NCBI RefSeq assembly: GCF_019891175.1
Contig: NZ_CP072600.1
Coordinates: 2,790,001-2,854,000 of the forward strand
Source of the DNA: Leptothermofonsia sichuanensis E412
GTDB taxonomy: Bacteria; Cyanobacteriota; Cyanobacteriia; Leptolyngbyales; Leptolyngbyaceae
Length of the DNA: 64,000 nt
Reading direction: 5' to 3'
Of the stretch, positions 35,015 through 44,011 are shown one piece after another. The translations under genes and the position numbers were made by a program. Below the pieces are notes generated by a model. That model did not search any database. It saw nothing but the letters and a program-made list of their open reading frames with translations, and had not been told where the DNA came from. Position 1 is the first letter of the stretch. The number at the start of each line of letters is the position of its first letter.

Positions 35015-37288
35015 TTAGTTCCGTCGCAGATCCAGAGTTAATGGATATTCCGGGCAAATCTGTAAGGGAGCTAATGGCGTTTTGAGAGGAGCGGGTGGCT
35101 GGGGAATGAACCGTTCTTGCATCCGGGATACGGCGGCCTGTTCTGTGGCAGGCAACGACTCGTAAACTGCCCCGCCGGGATGGTTGACGTGATAGGTGCA
35201 GGCTGCGATCGCCTGGTTCTGTTGCTGATCCACTATTTCAAATACCAGAGGGGCATGGGGTTCAAAGGCAGGATGAGCCAGTGTCCCAAGTTGCCGTGCC
35301 CGGAAGCGGACAGCCCCAACGTATTCACCGACCACTCCAGTCGAATGGAGTGGGACGGGGCGGTGATTACACATCACCCCATATCGGGATAACTGGCTGT
35401 GGGGATTGGGAGAATGACCGATCGCACCCCGCAGGGTAACCTGAATTCGCTCCATGGAAGAATCGACATAGCGGGCAGTTCCACTACGGGTGACTTCTTC
35501 TCCCAGGACATTCCAGATTTCGATCGCCTGACGCAATTCCAGAGAGAGGAATGCTCCACCACCCATTTCAACGATGATTTTGCCATATTGAGGGAACCGA
35601 AATTCCAGGAAGGGCAAGAACCATTCAAATTCAAACGGAAAGCCTGCCTGATGCAGATCGGTCACCACCGTTTGCAGGTCAGCCGCAATGTAGTGAGGCA
35701 GCAGAAAGCGATCATGGAGCGTCGTGCCCCAGCGAATTAAATCATGGCTATAAGGATACTCCCAGAACCAGGCGACCAGTGCCCGGATCAGCAGCAGTTG
35801 CAGCGATCGCAGGTGCTCATGGGGTGGCATTGAAATGGCTCGAAATTCCAACAGCCCCAACTGCATTCTGAGGTTGTCCACCGGGAACAGCTTATCAATA
35901 CAAAATTCAGCCCGGTGAGTATTTCCGGTGACATCAATCAGCAGGTTCCGCAGGAGACGGTCAACCAGTGGAGGAGCAACCTCTTTCTCCGGTTGCAGGG
36001 CTTGAAAAGCCAGTTCCAGTTCATACAAACTCTCATGGCGGGCTTCATCCACTCGCGGTGATTGGCTCGTCGGTCCAACAAACTGCCCGGAAAACAGGTA
36101 AGACAGTCCAGGATGGTGTTGCCAGTAAGTCAGCAGACTGCGGAGCAGGTCAGGCCGGCGCAGCACAGGGCTTTCAGCAGTCGTTTTGCCGCCGATGGTA
36201 ATATGAGCACCCCCTCCCGTACTGAAACGTCGCCCATCGATCCCATACTTTTCAGTGCATAAGCGACATTGGCGGGCCTCTTCGTAGAGCATCCTGTGGA
36301 TGGCGACCAGTTCCCCCCAGCTTTCTGCGGGATGGATATTGACCTCAATCACACCGGGGTCTGGAGTGATTTGAAACCCCACAACGCCCATGTTTCCAGG
36401 CGGAGTATAGCCTTCAATGCGCACTGGCGTAGTGGTTGCCGCCGCCGTATCTTCAATAGCCGCGATTAAATCCACATAGCTACCGGCAGAACTCAGGGGG
36501 GGCAGGAAAACATGAATCGTCCCCTGGCGAACTTCGACACCCAGGGCAACCCGGATAGAGTTGTCAGGAGAGGTGGGAGGTGCCGGGTGGGAGGTGCGGA
36601 AAATAGAATCTAAAGGAGCGATCGCCTCATCTGCGAGTACATCGGAGGGGGCGATCGCCTCCAGTGGCAGTCGGTAACCAATGGGCGACTCTCCCGCAAT
36701 CAGCCATAGCCGTTCCCCATCGGCAGCGTCAGAAAATGTCCAGCGGCAGGTACTCCAGCAGAGTTGATCATCCCTTAACACGGGCAACAGGGGCACAGCA
36801 AATCCTGCGAGGGTAGCCGTGCCAGGTTCATAGGCTGGCAGTATCCCGTCTGGATTTACCGCTAAACGCTGAATGAATGCCTGAGTAAACTGTTCAGCCT
36901 GTTCTAATGTGTGCCCATAATTCTTGCCGTCGTCTGCCTGCCAGATCGGATTCCGCCAGATCGGAACCCCATCACTGCGCCAGTAGCACCCCAACGCCCA
37001 ACGGGGTAGCACCTCCCCCGGATACCACTTGCCCTGCCCATAGTGGAGCAACCCTCCCCCTCTGGCAAATCGGGTTTCTAGCCGTTTCAAGAGTTCTCCT
37101 GCCAGTCGCCGTTTATCCTCACCCAGCGCTTCTATTCGCCATTGGGCTGACTCAAAATCGTCCGCGGAGATGAAGGTAGGCTCCCCACCCATCGTCAGCC
37201 CAACATTCAGAGTTTGCAGCCGCTCATCGACCATACAGCCGAGTGCATCAATCCTCTGCCACTGGTCATCCGTGTAGGGGGGCTTCAT
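35015..37288 (-). CDS. DUF2126 protein (transglutaminase-associated, without transglutaminase domain)
   Basis: The 757-residue protein begins T-M-G-G-E-P-T-F-I and has G-G-G-L-L-H-Y-G-Q-G-K-W-Y-P-G-E and G-G-A-H-I-T-I-G-G. Late motifs are N-T-H-R-A-E-F-C-I-D-K and R-A-I-S-M-P-P-H. These are the hallmarks of the DUF2126 region usually fused C-terminal to a transglutaminase-like domain in large proteins. The transglutaminase part is absent, so this may be a split version whose partner lies elsewhere. Conserved acidic and H-x-E residues suggest an ATP-grasp- or ligase-like enzyme, but the activity is unknown. The Met-rich gene lies 15 bases upstream on the same strand and may be co-transcribed. 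Confidence 0.82.
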   Translation of the reverse strand: MKPPYTDDQWQRIDALGCMVDERLQTLNVGLTMGGEPTFISADDFESAQWRIEALGEDKRRLAGELLKRLETRFARGGGLLHYGQGKWYPGEVLPRWALGCYWRSDGVPIWRNPIWQADDGKNYGHTLEQAEQFTQAFIQRLAVNPDGILPAYEPGTATLAGFAVPLLPVLRDDQLCWSTCRWTFSDAADGERLWLIAGESPIGYRLPLEAIAPSDVLADEAIAPLDSIFRTSHPAPPTSPDNSIRVALGVEVRQGTIHVFLPPLSSAGSYVDLIAAIEDTAAATTTPVRIEGYTPPGNMGVVGFQITPDPGVIEVNIHPAESWGELVAIHRMLYEEARQCRLCTEKYGIDGRRFSTGGGAHITIGGKTTAESPVLRRPDLLRSLLTYWQHHPGLSYLFSGQFVGPTSQSPRVDEARHESLYELELAFQALQPEKEVAPPLVDRLLRNLLIDVTGNTHRAEFCIDKLFPVDNLRMQLGLLEFRAISMPPHEHLRSLQLLLIRALVAWFWEYPYSHDLIRWGTTLHDRFLLPHYIAADLQTVVTDLHQAGFPFEFEWFLPFLEFRFPQYGKIIVEMGGGAFLSLELRQAIEIWNVLGEEVTRSGTARYVDSSMERIQVTLRGAIGHSPNPHSQLSRYGVMCNHRPVPLHSTGVVGEYVGAVRFRARQLGTLAHPAFEPHAPLVFEIVDQQQNQAIAACTYHVNHPGGAVYESLPATEQAAVSRMQERFIPQPPAPLKTPLAPLQICPEYPLTLDLRRN

Positions 37289-37303
37289 CAGATGCCTGCC
37301 TGA

Positions 37304-37840
37304 TTAATCAAGCGGATGACCGCAACTGGAGCAGAAGCGATCGCCCACTTTGACTGCCACACCACACTGACTACAGAACCGTCGTGTTCCTGTTGTTGAT
37401 CCCGCCGTTGTTGATCGCGCATTTGCACCCATCCGCATTTCCATATCACCCATCCGCATTTCCATGGGATTCATATTCATTTGCATATCGCCCATTTTCA
37501 TGGGTTCCATCGGTTTCATCGGTGGCATAACAGAGGACGAAGTGCTGGTCGCAGTTTGCATTTGCTGAAAACCAGCCCCCGCGTGAGCGCCCCCCATCAT
37601 ACTGACGCTATTCCCCTGCACCTGGACAAAATACTGCCCCTCAGCCGTCATAATCTTAATCACAGCACCGCCAGCAGTTTGAGAAACCTCCGGTGCGGCT
37701 GTCCACACTCCCGTTTGAAATCCACAACTGGACTGCTGTTGTTGCCCTGGACTGGTGGTAGAAACCGTCACTATTGTCTGAGTACCCATATTATCCAGAT
37801 GAACCCGCTGCCCACTAACCAGTTCACACACGTATGCCAT
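37304..37840 (-). CDS. Met-rich protein with C-terminal zinc ribbon
   Basis: The 178-residue protein has three parts: an N-terminal part of unknown fold (1-95), a strikingly Met-rich stretch (about 105-140, with repeated M-E-M-R-M-G-D and M-K-P-M-E-P-M-K-M) and a C-terminal zinc ribbon C-S-Q-C ... C-S-S-C. The last part has the G-D-R-F-C-S-S-C-G-H-P-L-D pattern of zinc-ribbon tails. Met-rich segments bind Cu(I)/Ag(I) in known copper proteins, but there is no signal peptide. A metal role is therefore conjecture. The DUF2126 gene begins 15 bases downstream of its stop. Confidence 0.72.
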   Translation of the reverse strand: MAYVCELVSGQRVHLDNMGTQTIVTVSTTSPGQQQQSSCGFQTGVWTAAPEVSQTAGGAVIKIMTAEGQYFVQVQGNSVSMMGGAHAGAGFQQMQTATSTSSSVMPPMKPMEPMKMGDMQMNMNPMEMRMGDMEMRMGANARSTTAGSTTGTRRFCSQCGVAVKVGDRFCSSCGHPLD

Positions 37841-38177
37841 AAATCCTCTTGTGTCAGGTATCAGGTGTCAGGTATCCGATGCCAGTGTCCGGCTTTGTGA
37901 ATTTACGAATCTGCCTTTGCACCATCTTTTCAGTGTTTGAGCGTATCAGATCACCATTTCTTCATGAACGACCTATGTGACTGAACACCTGGATGGGCAG
38001 GTGCCGTGAACTGAACATGCATCATCAGGACAGGCTTCAATTACCAGAAATTATAAAGGGAACATCAAGGCTTTTCCAGCAGGGAACAATGTCCTGGCAG
38101 AAAAAATCTCTGACTTAGCATCGACCGGGTCAATTATTGAAACCTGTTCACAGACGTTAAGGAGGAAGAAAACCCTA
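37841..38177. other. Interval with gtcaggtatcag repeats
   Basis: Bases 37853-37880 carry gtgtcaggtatcaggtgtca, a short tandem also seen near 39612 and 58480. Just before the next gene is a strong AAGGAGG Shine-Dalgarno (38158-38165). No gene, RNA or promoter could be identified. Confidence 0.5.
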
Positions 38178-39575
38178 ATGCTAGGTTCACCTGTCCTTTC
38201 AATACTGGGCAAAAGCACACTCGCTGTTAGTCTTGCCATGCTCTCTGCCCTTCCAGGTTCAGCCACTGCCCTGGTTTTATCCAGTCCAGAAAGCGTATCT
38301 GAAGGTTCAAACTTTCAAACTCAAACCAAATCTCCATCCATTTCGGAGAGCCTGAATCGCGCTACTCAATCAAGCTGGCTGATGGCGGATAGAGACGATG
38401 ATGACGATGATGACGATGATGATGATGACGATAAGAAGCGGCGAGGCAATCGGAGGCATCGCCGCGATCGCGACGATGATGATCACAGACGTTCTGTCAG
38501 GATTGACCTCAATCGGGCGAAGAATCTTGCCCGCCAGGCAGCGGAAGAAGCCAACGGTGGACTGCGGTACTACCGTGCCGAAACCTCCATGCATGGACCC
38601 GCCCACCAGGCTCCCTGTGTTGACAATGGCGACTCCTGGACCTTTACCTTTCTGGGTGGGCGTCCCGGTGCCGCAACGATGACGACTGAAAGTGTAGTCA
38701 CGGTCTATAAGGCAACCCAGCGCGTGGTGATTAACTATAACGGAGCTATTCGCAAAGCTAAACGAAATCACTGGAAGGGATTATTGAAGGTCGCCCGCCT
38801 AGTCAGCCGGGACGCTCTGGTTCTTCAGCTCGACGTACTGGACAAGCCTGTAACCCAGTCTGCGGCAGCATTCTATGAGGTTTTCGTTCGACGCAATAAT
38901 AACTGGGTGTCTGTCTACCGCACTACTACCACCCAACTGATTACCAATTCTGCTGGACGGGTCAATCTGTCACCTGTGGTGATTCCAATCAGGGATCTGC
39001 GCCTGGGCAATGTGGACTGGTCAAAGCTGGAATTGAAAACCGTTGCCCATGTAAACCACGGCGGTCAACAAGTTATTTTACAGGACGTGGTTCATCGCTA
39101 TCAGTCGATTACTGAAATCACCAATATTCAGCAAATCAGCACCATTAACACCACCTCTTCAAGCACGACAGCAGGAACGCTGGTTCAAACCAGTGGTGGG
39201 CAAACCATAACGCTGGCAAATGGATTTCGCCTGACTTTTTTGGGAGTGACCTATGGCAACAGCACTTCTACCTGGCGGTACCAAGTGGAGGAGTTACCCA
39301 GGGCCAGAAATCTGAGCAATTGGGTTTTGGGATTACCTACCTGCGCTCAGGTGGTCAGTGTCACACCCAAAGGAAAGCTGGTCAACCCTGACCCCAATGC
39401 CCGTATCAGGGGCATCAAGTGGGAACCTGGCAGCAAGTTTCGGCAGGGTGAGTTTGCGGTCACCCTCAATCAGCGGCTAGCCGTAGGAACCATTGAGGTT
39501 GCGGCTAAAGGTCCTGATGTTGCCCGTGGGGTACTGGCTGGACCAAGCTGTAACATCACTTCAGCCGGTCAGTAA
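38178..39575 (+). CDS. Secreted protein with an Asp13 tract, unknown function
   Basis: The 465-residue protein starts with a signal peptide (hydrophobic to about residue 35, then S-S-P-E-S). Residues about 72-108 are an acidic/basic low-complexity region: R, then thirteen Asp, K-K-R-R, then [10 protein letters not shown]. The rest is a globular, beta-rich region with N-N-N-W-V-S-V-Y-R and a C-terminal domain near [11 protein letters not shown] know of no family function. The Asp tract is encoded by a gat/gac triplet repeat and could vary in length. It might bind cations or mineral surfaces outside the cell. Confidence 0.8.
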   Translation: MLGSPVLSILGKSTLAVSLAMLSALPGSATALVLSSPESVSEGSNFQTQTKSPSISESLNRATQSSWLMADRDDDDDDDDDDDDDKKRRGNRRHRRDRDDDDHRRSVRIDLNRAKNLARQAAEEANGGLRYYRAETSMHGPAHQAPCVDNGDSWTFTFLGGRPGAATMTTESVVTVYKATQRVVINYNGAIRKAKRNHWKGLLKVARLVSRDALVLQLDVLDKPVTQSAAAFYEVFVRRNNNWVSVYRTTTTQLITNSAGRVNLSPVVIPIRDLRLGNVDWSKLELKTVAHVNHGGQQVILQDVVHRYQSITEITNIQQISTINTTSSSTTAGTLVQTSGGQTITLANGFRLTFLGVTYGNSTSTWRYQVEELPRARNLSNWVLGLPTCAQVVSVTPKGKLVNPDPNARIRGIKWEPGSKFRQGEFAVTLNQRLAVGTIEVAAKGPDVARGVLAGPSCNITSAGQ

Positions 39576-39883
39576 AAGGAGATAGGGGGTGGAGAGGCAA
39601 GGAAAAAGAAGTTCAGGTATCAGGTACAGGATATCAGGCGATCGCCTGCCTCTCTACTCTCTTCATATGTTTTGCTCAGAATCGTGAATTCAATAAACCG
39701 AAAAACTTAGCGTTCCACCACAGAGACACAGAGGGCACAGAGGAATTGCTCTGTGCCCTCTGTGGTGAAGTTTCAGGTTATAAGATCCTCAATTCCTTAA
39801 CGTATCCTGGTTTACCTAATTCCCCCCGGTTCCGTATGATGGGAGGATAAAGTTTTCCAATTGTTAATTTCTAACCGAAGGAT
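39576..39883. repeat. Interval with hairpin repeat (gagacacagag family), copy 4
   Basis: After a gtatcaggta tandem near 39615, a near-complete copy of the hairpin family lies at 39696-39786. It has the flank aaaccgaaaaacttagcg, then ccacagagacacagagggc and its complement. The psb28 Shine-Dalgarno (GAAGGA) directly precedes its ATG. Confidence 0.75.
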
Positions 39884-40222
39884 ATGGTAGCTCGAATTCA
39901 GTTCTCCCGTGGGTTTGATGAAGAAATCGTGCCAGATGTACGAGTTACACGGTCACGAGATGGCAGCAACGGGACTGCAACCTTTTACTTTCAGAATCCA
40001 AAAGCGCTGGACCGGGACAATACTGAAGAAATTACTGGTATGTATTTGATTGACGATGAGGGGGAAATCGCCACCCGAGAAGTGAAAGCGAAGTTTGTCA
40101 ATGGTCAGCCAGAGGCAATCGAGGCTGTACTTTTGATGAAATCAGAAGCCGATTTTGATCGCTTTGTGCGATTCATGAATCGATATGCGGAAGAGAATGG
40201 TCTGGGGTTCAGCAAATCCTGA
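39884..40222 (+). CDS. psb28: Photosystem II assembly factor Psb28
   Basis: The 112-residue protein matches Psb28: I-Q-F-S-R-G near the N-terminus, [15 protein letters not shown] and [11 protein letters not shown]-terminal [12 protein letters not shown] follows. It binds PSII assembly intermediates on the cytoplasmic side, near CP47 and cytochrome b559. moaB starts four bases after its stop on the same strand, which suggests an operon. Confidence 0.95.
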   Translation: MVARIQFSRGFDEEIVPDVRVTRSRDGSNGTATFYFQNPKALDRDNTEEITGMYLIDDEGEIATREVKAKFVNGQPEAIEAVLLMKSEADFDRFVRFMNRYAEENGLGFSKS

Positions 40223-40226
40223 CGGA

Positions 40227-40733
40227 ATGATTGCGAGTCCTCACCCGGATGCTTCTGAGATTTCAGTTCGCTGTGCGGTAATAACCGTCAGCGACACACG
40301 CACCGTTGAAACGGATCAAAGTGGGCAGCGCATTCAACAACTGCTGAATCAATCAGGACACCAGGTGGGTGCTTACGCCATTCTCAAAGATGAACCAGAG
40401 CAAATTCGATCTCGCCTCATGACCTTAGGGCAAGACCCGGATCTGGACGCTGTGATCTTTAATGGGGGTACCGGCATTGCCCCCAGAGACACTACCTACG
40501 ATGCGATTGAAGGGTTGTTGGAGAAGACAATACCCGGTTTTGGAGAATTGTTTCGCTGGTTAAGTTATCAGGAAATTGGCTCACGGGCGATCGCTTCCCG
40601 TGCCGTTGCGGGCGTTTTTTGTAATCGGCTGGTGTTTTCTCTGCCTGGCTCTACAAATGCGGTCACACTGGCAATGGAAACCCTGATTTTGCCGGAACTG
40701 AGCCATCTGGTCAGCCAGATTCGCAAATGTTAG
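40227..40733 (+). CDS. moaB: Molybdenum cofactor biosynthesis protein B
   Basis: The start is taken as ATG 40227, four bases after psb28; an upstream frame that begins inside psb28 is less likely. The 168-residue protein has the MoaB/MogA MPT-adenylyltransferase fold: V-S-D-T-R-T near the start, [12 protein letters not shown] and S-L-P-G-S-T-N-A-V. MoaB activates molybdopterin in moco synthesis in bacteria that use it in place of MogA. No other mo-genes are in the window. Confidence 0.93.
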   Translation: MIASPHPDASEISVRCAVITVSDTRTVETDQSGQRIQQLLNQSGHQVGAYAILKDEPEQIRSRLMTLGQDPDLDAVIFNGGTGIAPRDTTYDAIEGLLEKTIPGFGELFRWLSYQEIGSRAIASRAVAGVFCNRLVFSLPGSTNAVTLAMETLILPELSHLVSQIRKC

Positions 40734-40773
40734 AAGTTGAGTGTTGAAGGTTTGGGGTTCGGAGTTCAAATCT

Positions 40774-42240
40774 CTACTGTTTCGGCTGTTGGGAAATTTG
40801 CTGAATTTGAGTGATGAAATAGTCTTCTCTGTATTTGAGTTGGCGGGCTAGCACCAAAGCTCTTTGAAAAGCAGTCACCGCTTGAGGATAAGCCTGACGC
40901 GATACATAAATTTTTCCGATCCGGTCATAGGCATCCATCATGCCATAGACGTTATATGCCTGTTGCTCGACACCAACCAGGAAGTTGTAGACGCGCAGGG
41001 CGGCATCGGGGCGATCGTTGGCAAGATACAGAACCCCCAGTTTCTTGAGAGCATCGCTGGCATACCCTAGCTGAACCAGGGGTTGGGCAAGCTGGTAGGC
41101 TGCTTGATAATTCTGCTCTGCTAAGTCTAACCGGGAGATGGCCTGATAGTTATCTCCCAGGTTGATCCGGAGTGCCGGTATGGGTTTGGGGTTATTCAAT
41201 GTCTGATACAGGCTCACCAGTTGCTCTTGATAGGAGATTGCCTGAGCGGGTTCTTTTGCCTGCTCGTGGATATAGGCCAGTTGGGTCAGGTAGGCAACCT
41301 GGTTTTGGGTATTCCGCTGCTCCCGTGCCCTTGCCAGCAACTGTTTGTAGGTTTCAGCCGCTTTGGGGTAGTTAAACCAGTCCAGGTAAAGCTGCCCCAG
41401 GGTAATCAATGTGCTGTCTATCTTCTTTTCATCCCGCCGCTGCCTAGACTCGATCAGCAACAACTCATACGCCGCAACGGCGGTCTGGGGCAATCGCACC
41501 TGCTGGTAGGATGCGCCAAGAGCCTCCAGTAACGCTACGCGATCAGCAACACTGGTTCTGCCAAAACTGACATTGTTGCCCAGTCCCGGCGTGGGTTCTC
41601 TGGCATCAGCAAAAATCTGGTCTAACCGGTCTGTAATCCACCGGACCTGGGGGGTGTTATTTTCCTTCCAGGCCGCATCCCCAACTCGACCCAGTGCTCT
41701 CACCTCTTCTACCGGACCCAGGTATCGCCGCAGGCGCAGTTCACGATTCCAGGTGTCGAAAGCTCCCACGGCATCCCTTGCCTTTAGTTGGGCGGCTGCC
41801 TGGGCATCTAACTGGTTGAGCAGAGGGATTAACTGCTGGCGTTCTGCGGGCGTCAGAGGGCGCTGGTCTATATCCTTTCGCACCAGGGGGTCGGGAGTTT
41901 TCAACTCCAGCGGGTTTGGAGGAAACTCGTCTTTTCTGGGTGCTGGCTTTGCTCCTTCAAGCGGTGGAATGGGCTGAACCAGATTGCCGGGTTGTCCCGT
42001 TGGGGTGGGTTGACCTGTTTGGGCGGGTTGTCCGCCTGGTGGTGGCGGTGGCGGCTGGGCTGGTGAATCCTCCCTTGATCCAGGTTGGGTGGGGAGATGG
42101 ACACCGGGCTGATCCTGTTGACTAGGGGGGAGACTTTGAATGGGTTGATCCAGTTGAGCCAGCGTCCGGGTTGCCAGAAGCCAACTACCCAGCATCCCCA
42201 GAATCACAAGCCAGGGATAATTTTTATGCGATCGCCCCAT
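40774..42240 (-). CDS. Secreted or anchored TPR protein with Pro-rich N-terminus
   Basis: ATG 42240 (GGAG 9 bases upstream) gives 488 residues. It starts with a signal or anchor segment (P-W-L-V-I-L-G-M-L-G-S-W-L-L-A). A Pro/Gln-rich low-complexity part (about 30-130) follows, then tetratricopeptide repeats covering about 140-485 (A-Y-E-L-L-L-I-E, A-A-E-T-Y-K-Q-L-L-A-R-A, A-V-T-A-F-Q-R-A-L-V-L-A-R). TPRs mediate protein binding; partner and site are unknown, but the N-terminus places it at or beyond the cytoplasmic membrane. It converges with moaB. Confidence 0.85.
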   Translation of the reverse strand: MGRSHKNYPWLVILGMLGSWLLATRTLAQLDQPIQSLPPSQQDQPGVHLPTQPGSREDSPAQPPPPPPGGQPAQTGQPTPTGQPGNLVQPIPPLEGAKPAPRKDEFPPNPLELKTPDPLVRKDIDQRPLTPAERQQLIPLLNQLDAQAAAQLKARDAVGAFDTWNRELRLRRYLGPVEEVRALGRVGDAAWKENNTPQVRWITDRLDQIFADAREPTPGLGNNVSFGRTSVADRVALLEALGASYQQVRLPQTAVAAYELLLIESRQRRDEKKIDSTLITLGQLYLDWFNYPKAAETYKQLLARAREQRNTQNQVAYLTQLAYIHEQAKEPAQAISYQEQLVSLYQTLNNPKPIPALRINLGDNYQAISRLDLAEQNYQAAYQLAQPLVQLGYASDALKKLGVLYLANDRPDAALRVYNFLVGVEQQAYNVYGMMDAYDRIGKIYVSRQAYPQAVTAFQRALVLARQLKYREDYFITQIQQISQQPKQ

Positions 42241-42554
42241 AAATATCAACTCCGTTCCGGTGGTGGATGTAATGACAACCAATAGCGAACAACTGGCAAT
42301 ACCAACTAGCAGTTCTATCCCTCACTCATGTTACGCCATCAGGACTTTAACTTTTTTTTGCCAAATGAGCTGGTGGTCTGTGTCAAATTCAATCTAAAAG
42401 ATTGGTTTAAGGTTAAATGTTGAGAGGCTGCAACCCGTCAAAAATTTCCTGGCAAAACACTAGTCATTTGACGGTAAGAGCGTGACATAATTAAATGCAT
42501 TTGACTGAGCAACTCGTTGCTCACTGGGTTCATGAACTTAGACGGAAAACCATT

Positions 42555-43847
42555 GTGAAAGTTCTGGTTGTTGGTAGTGGCGGTCGTGAACATGCCCTGG
42601 CCTGGAAACTCCTGCAATCCCCCAGAGTGCAACAGGTCACCTGTGTTCCTGGAAATGGTGGTACAGCGTCGATGAAGCGCTGCCAGAATCTGGCTCTGGG
42701 GGTCAATGATTTTGAGGGCATTGCCCGGTTCGCCCTGGTGAATGGGGTGTCGCTGGTTGTCGTGGGTCCTGAAGTGCCCCTGGCAGCCGGGATTACGGAT
42801 TTCTTGATGGATCAGGGGGTGATGGTATTTGGTCCCACCCGTGCTGGCGCACAGATTGAAGCCAGTAAGGCATGGGCAAAGGAGTTGATGCTGGAAGCCA
42901 GAATTCCAACTGCCCGGTCAGCCGTGTTTAGGGATGAGCAGGCAGCCCAGGCCTATGTGCGATCGCAGGGTGTGCCGATTGTGATCAAAGCGGATGGGTT
43001 GGCGGCTGGAAAGGGCGTCACGGTGGCAACCACGCTGGCAGATGCCTCAGAGGCGATCGCGGCTGTGATGGGAGGGCAGTTTGGTGAGGCCGGCAACCAG
43101 ATTGTGATTGAAGACTGCCTGACAGGTCAGGAGGTATCTGTCCTGGCATTGACCGACGGCATAACGATTCGTCCCCTCCTCCCGGCTCAGGATCACAAGC
43201 GAATTGGTGACGGAGATACAGGTCCAAATACGGGCGGCATGGGAGCATACGCCCCGGCACCAATAGTTACCCCTGAACTGATGGAACGCATTCAGACCGA
43301 GATTTTGGAACCTGCGATTGCGGCTCTGCGGAAGCGTGATATTGACTACCGGGGAGTTCTTTATGCCGGGCTGATGATTACGCCTGCCGGAGATCCCCAG
43401 GTGATAGAGTTTAATTGTCGGTTTGGTGATCCGGAGACTCAGGCTGTGCTCCCCCTGCTGGACACCCCCCTGGAAGATTTGCTGCTTGCCTGTGCCCAGC
43501 AACGGTTAGGAGACATGCCCCCCATTGCCTGGAAGCCAGGAGCCGCCACCTGCGTGGTGGTCGCGGCGGACGGATATCCCGGTTCATACCAGAAAGGACA
43601 CCCCATTACCGGCATTGATGCCGCAGAAGCCCAGGGGGCGGTTGTGTTTCATGCAGGAACTCAACTGAAACAGCAGGCTCTGGTCACTGATGGCGGCAGA
43701 GTATTGGGCGTAACTGCTGTGGGAGAAACCTTTGATAGCGCGATCGCCAATGCCTATGCGGCTGTTCATAGCATCCACTTTGACGGCATGTACTATCGCC
43801 AGGACATCGGGTACCGGGTCAAAACCGTTCAATCTGATTCCAGTTAA
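42555..43847 (+). CDS. purD: Phosphoribosylamine-glycine ligase
   Basis: PurD makes glycinamide ribonucleotide in purine synthesis. The GTG start at 42555 gives the canonical M-K-V-L-V-V-G-S-G-G-R-E-H-A-L-A-W-K and 430 residues. ATG 42495 in the same frame would add 20 residues not seen in the family. ATP-grasp motifs are visible: K-A-D-G-L-A-A-G-K-G-V, G-D-G-D-T-G-P-N-T-G-G-M-G and E-F-N-C-R-F-G-D-P-E-T-Q. It is followed by nblS on the same strand after a 164-bp interval of tagttagt-type heptamers. Confidence 0.95.
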   Translation: MKVLVVGSGGREHALAWKLLQSPRVQQVTCVPGNGGTASMKRCQNLALGVNDFEGIARFALVNGVSLVVVGPEVPLAAGITDFLMDQGVMVFGPTRAGAQIEASKAWAKELMLEARIPTARSAVFRDEQAAQAYVRSQGVPIVIKADGLAAGKGVTVATTLADASEAIAAVMGGQFGEAGNQIVIEDCLTGQEVSVLALTDGITIRPLLPAQDHKRIGDGDTGPNTGGMGAYAPAPIVTPELMERIQTEILEPAIAALRKRDIDYRGVLYAGLMITPAGDPQVIEFNCRFGDPETQAVLPLLDTPLEDLLLACAQQRLGDMPPIAWKPGAATCVVVAADGYPGSYQKGHPITGIDAAEAQGAVVFHAGTQLKQQALVTDGGRVLGVTAVGETFDSAIANAYAAVHSIHFDGMYYRQDIGYRVKTVQSDSS

Positions 43848-44011
43848 CATATAGTAGTTAGTACTTAGTTGTTAGAAAAGGGATGAAGAGCACGGTGAGT
43901 GGTTAGTTGTTGGCTTCGACATAAGCGTGGCTCGACGGAGCACTCGCTCAATGTCTCAGCCAGACGGTTGTTCCTCACCCTTCACCCCCCCTCACTCTTT
44001 ACCAAATTCCC

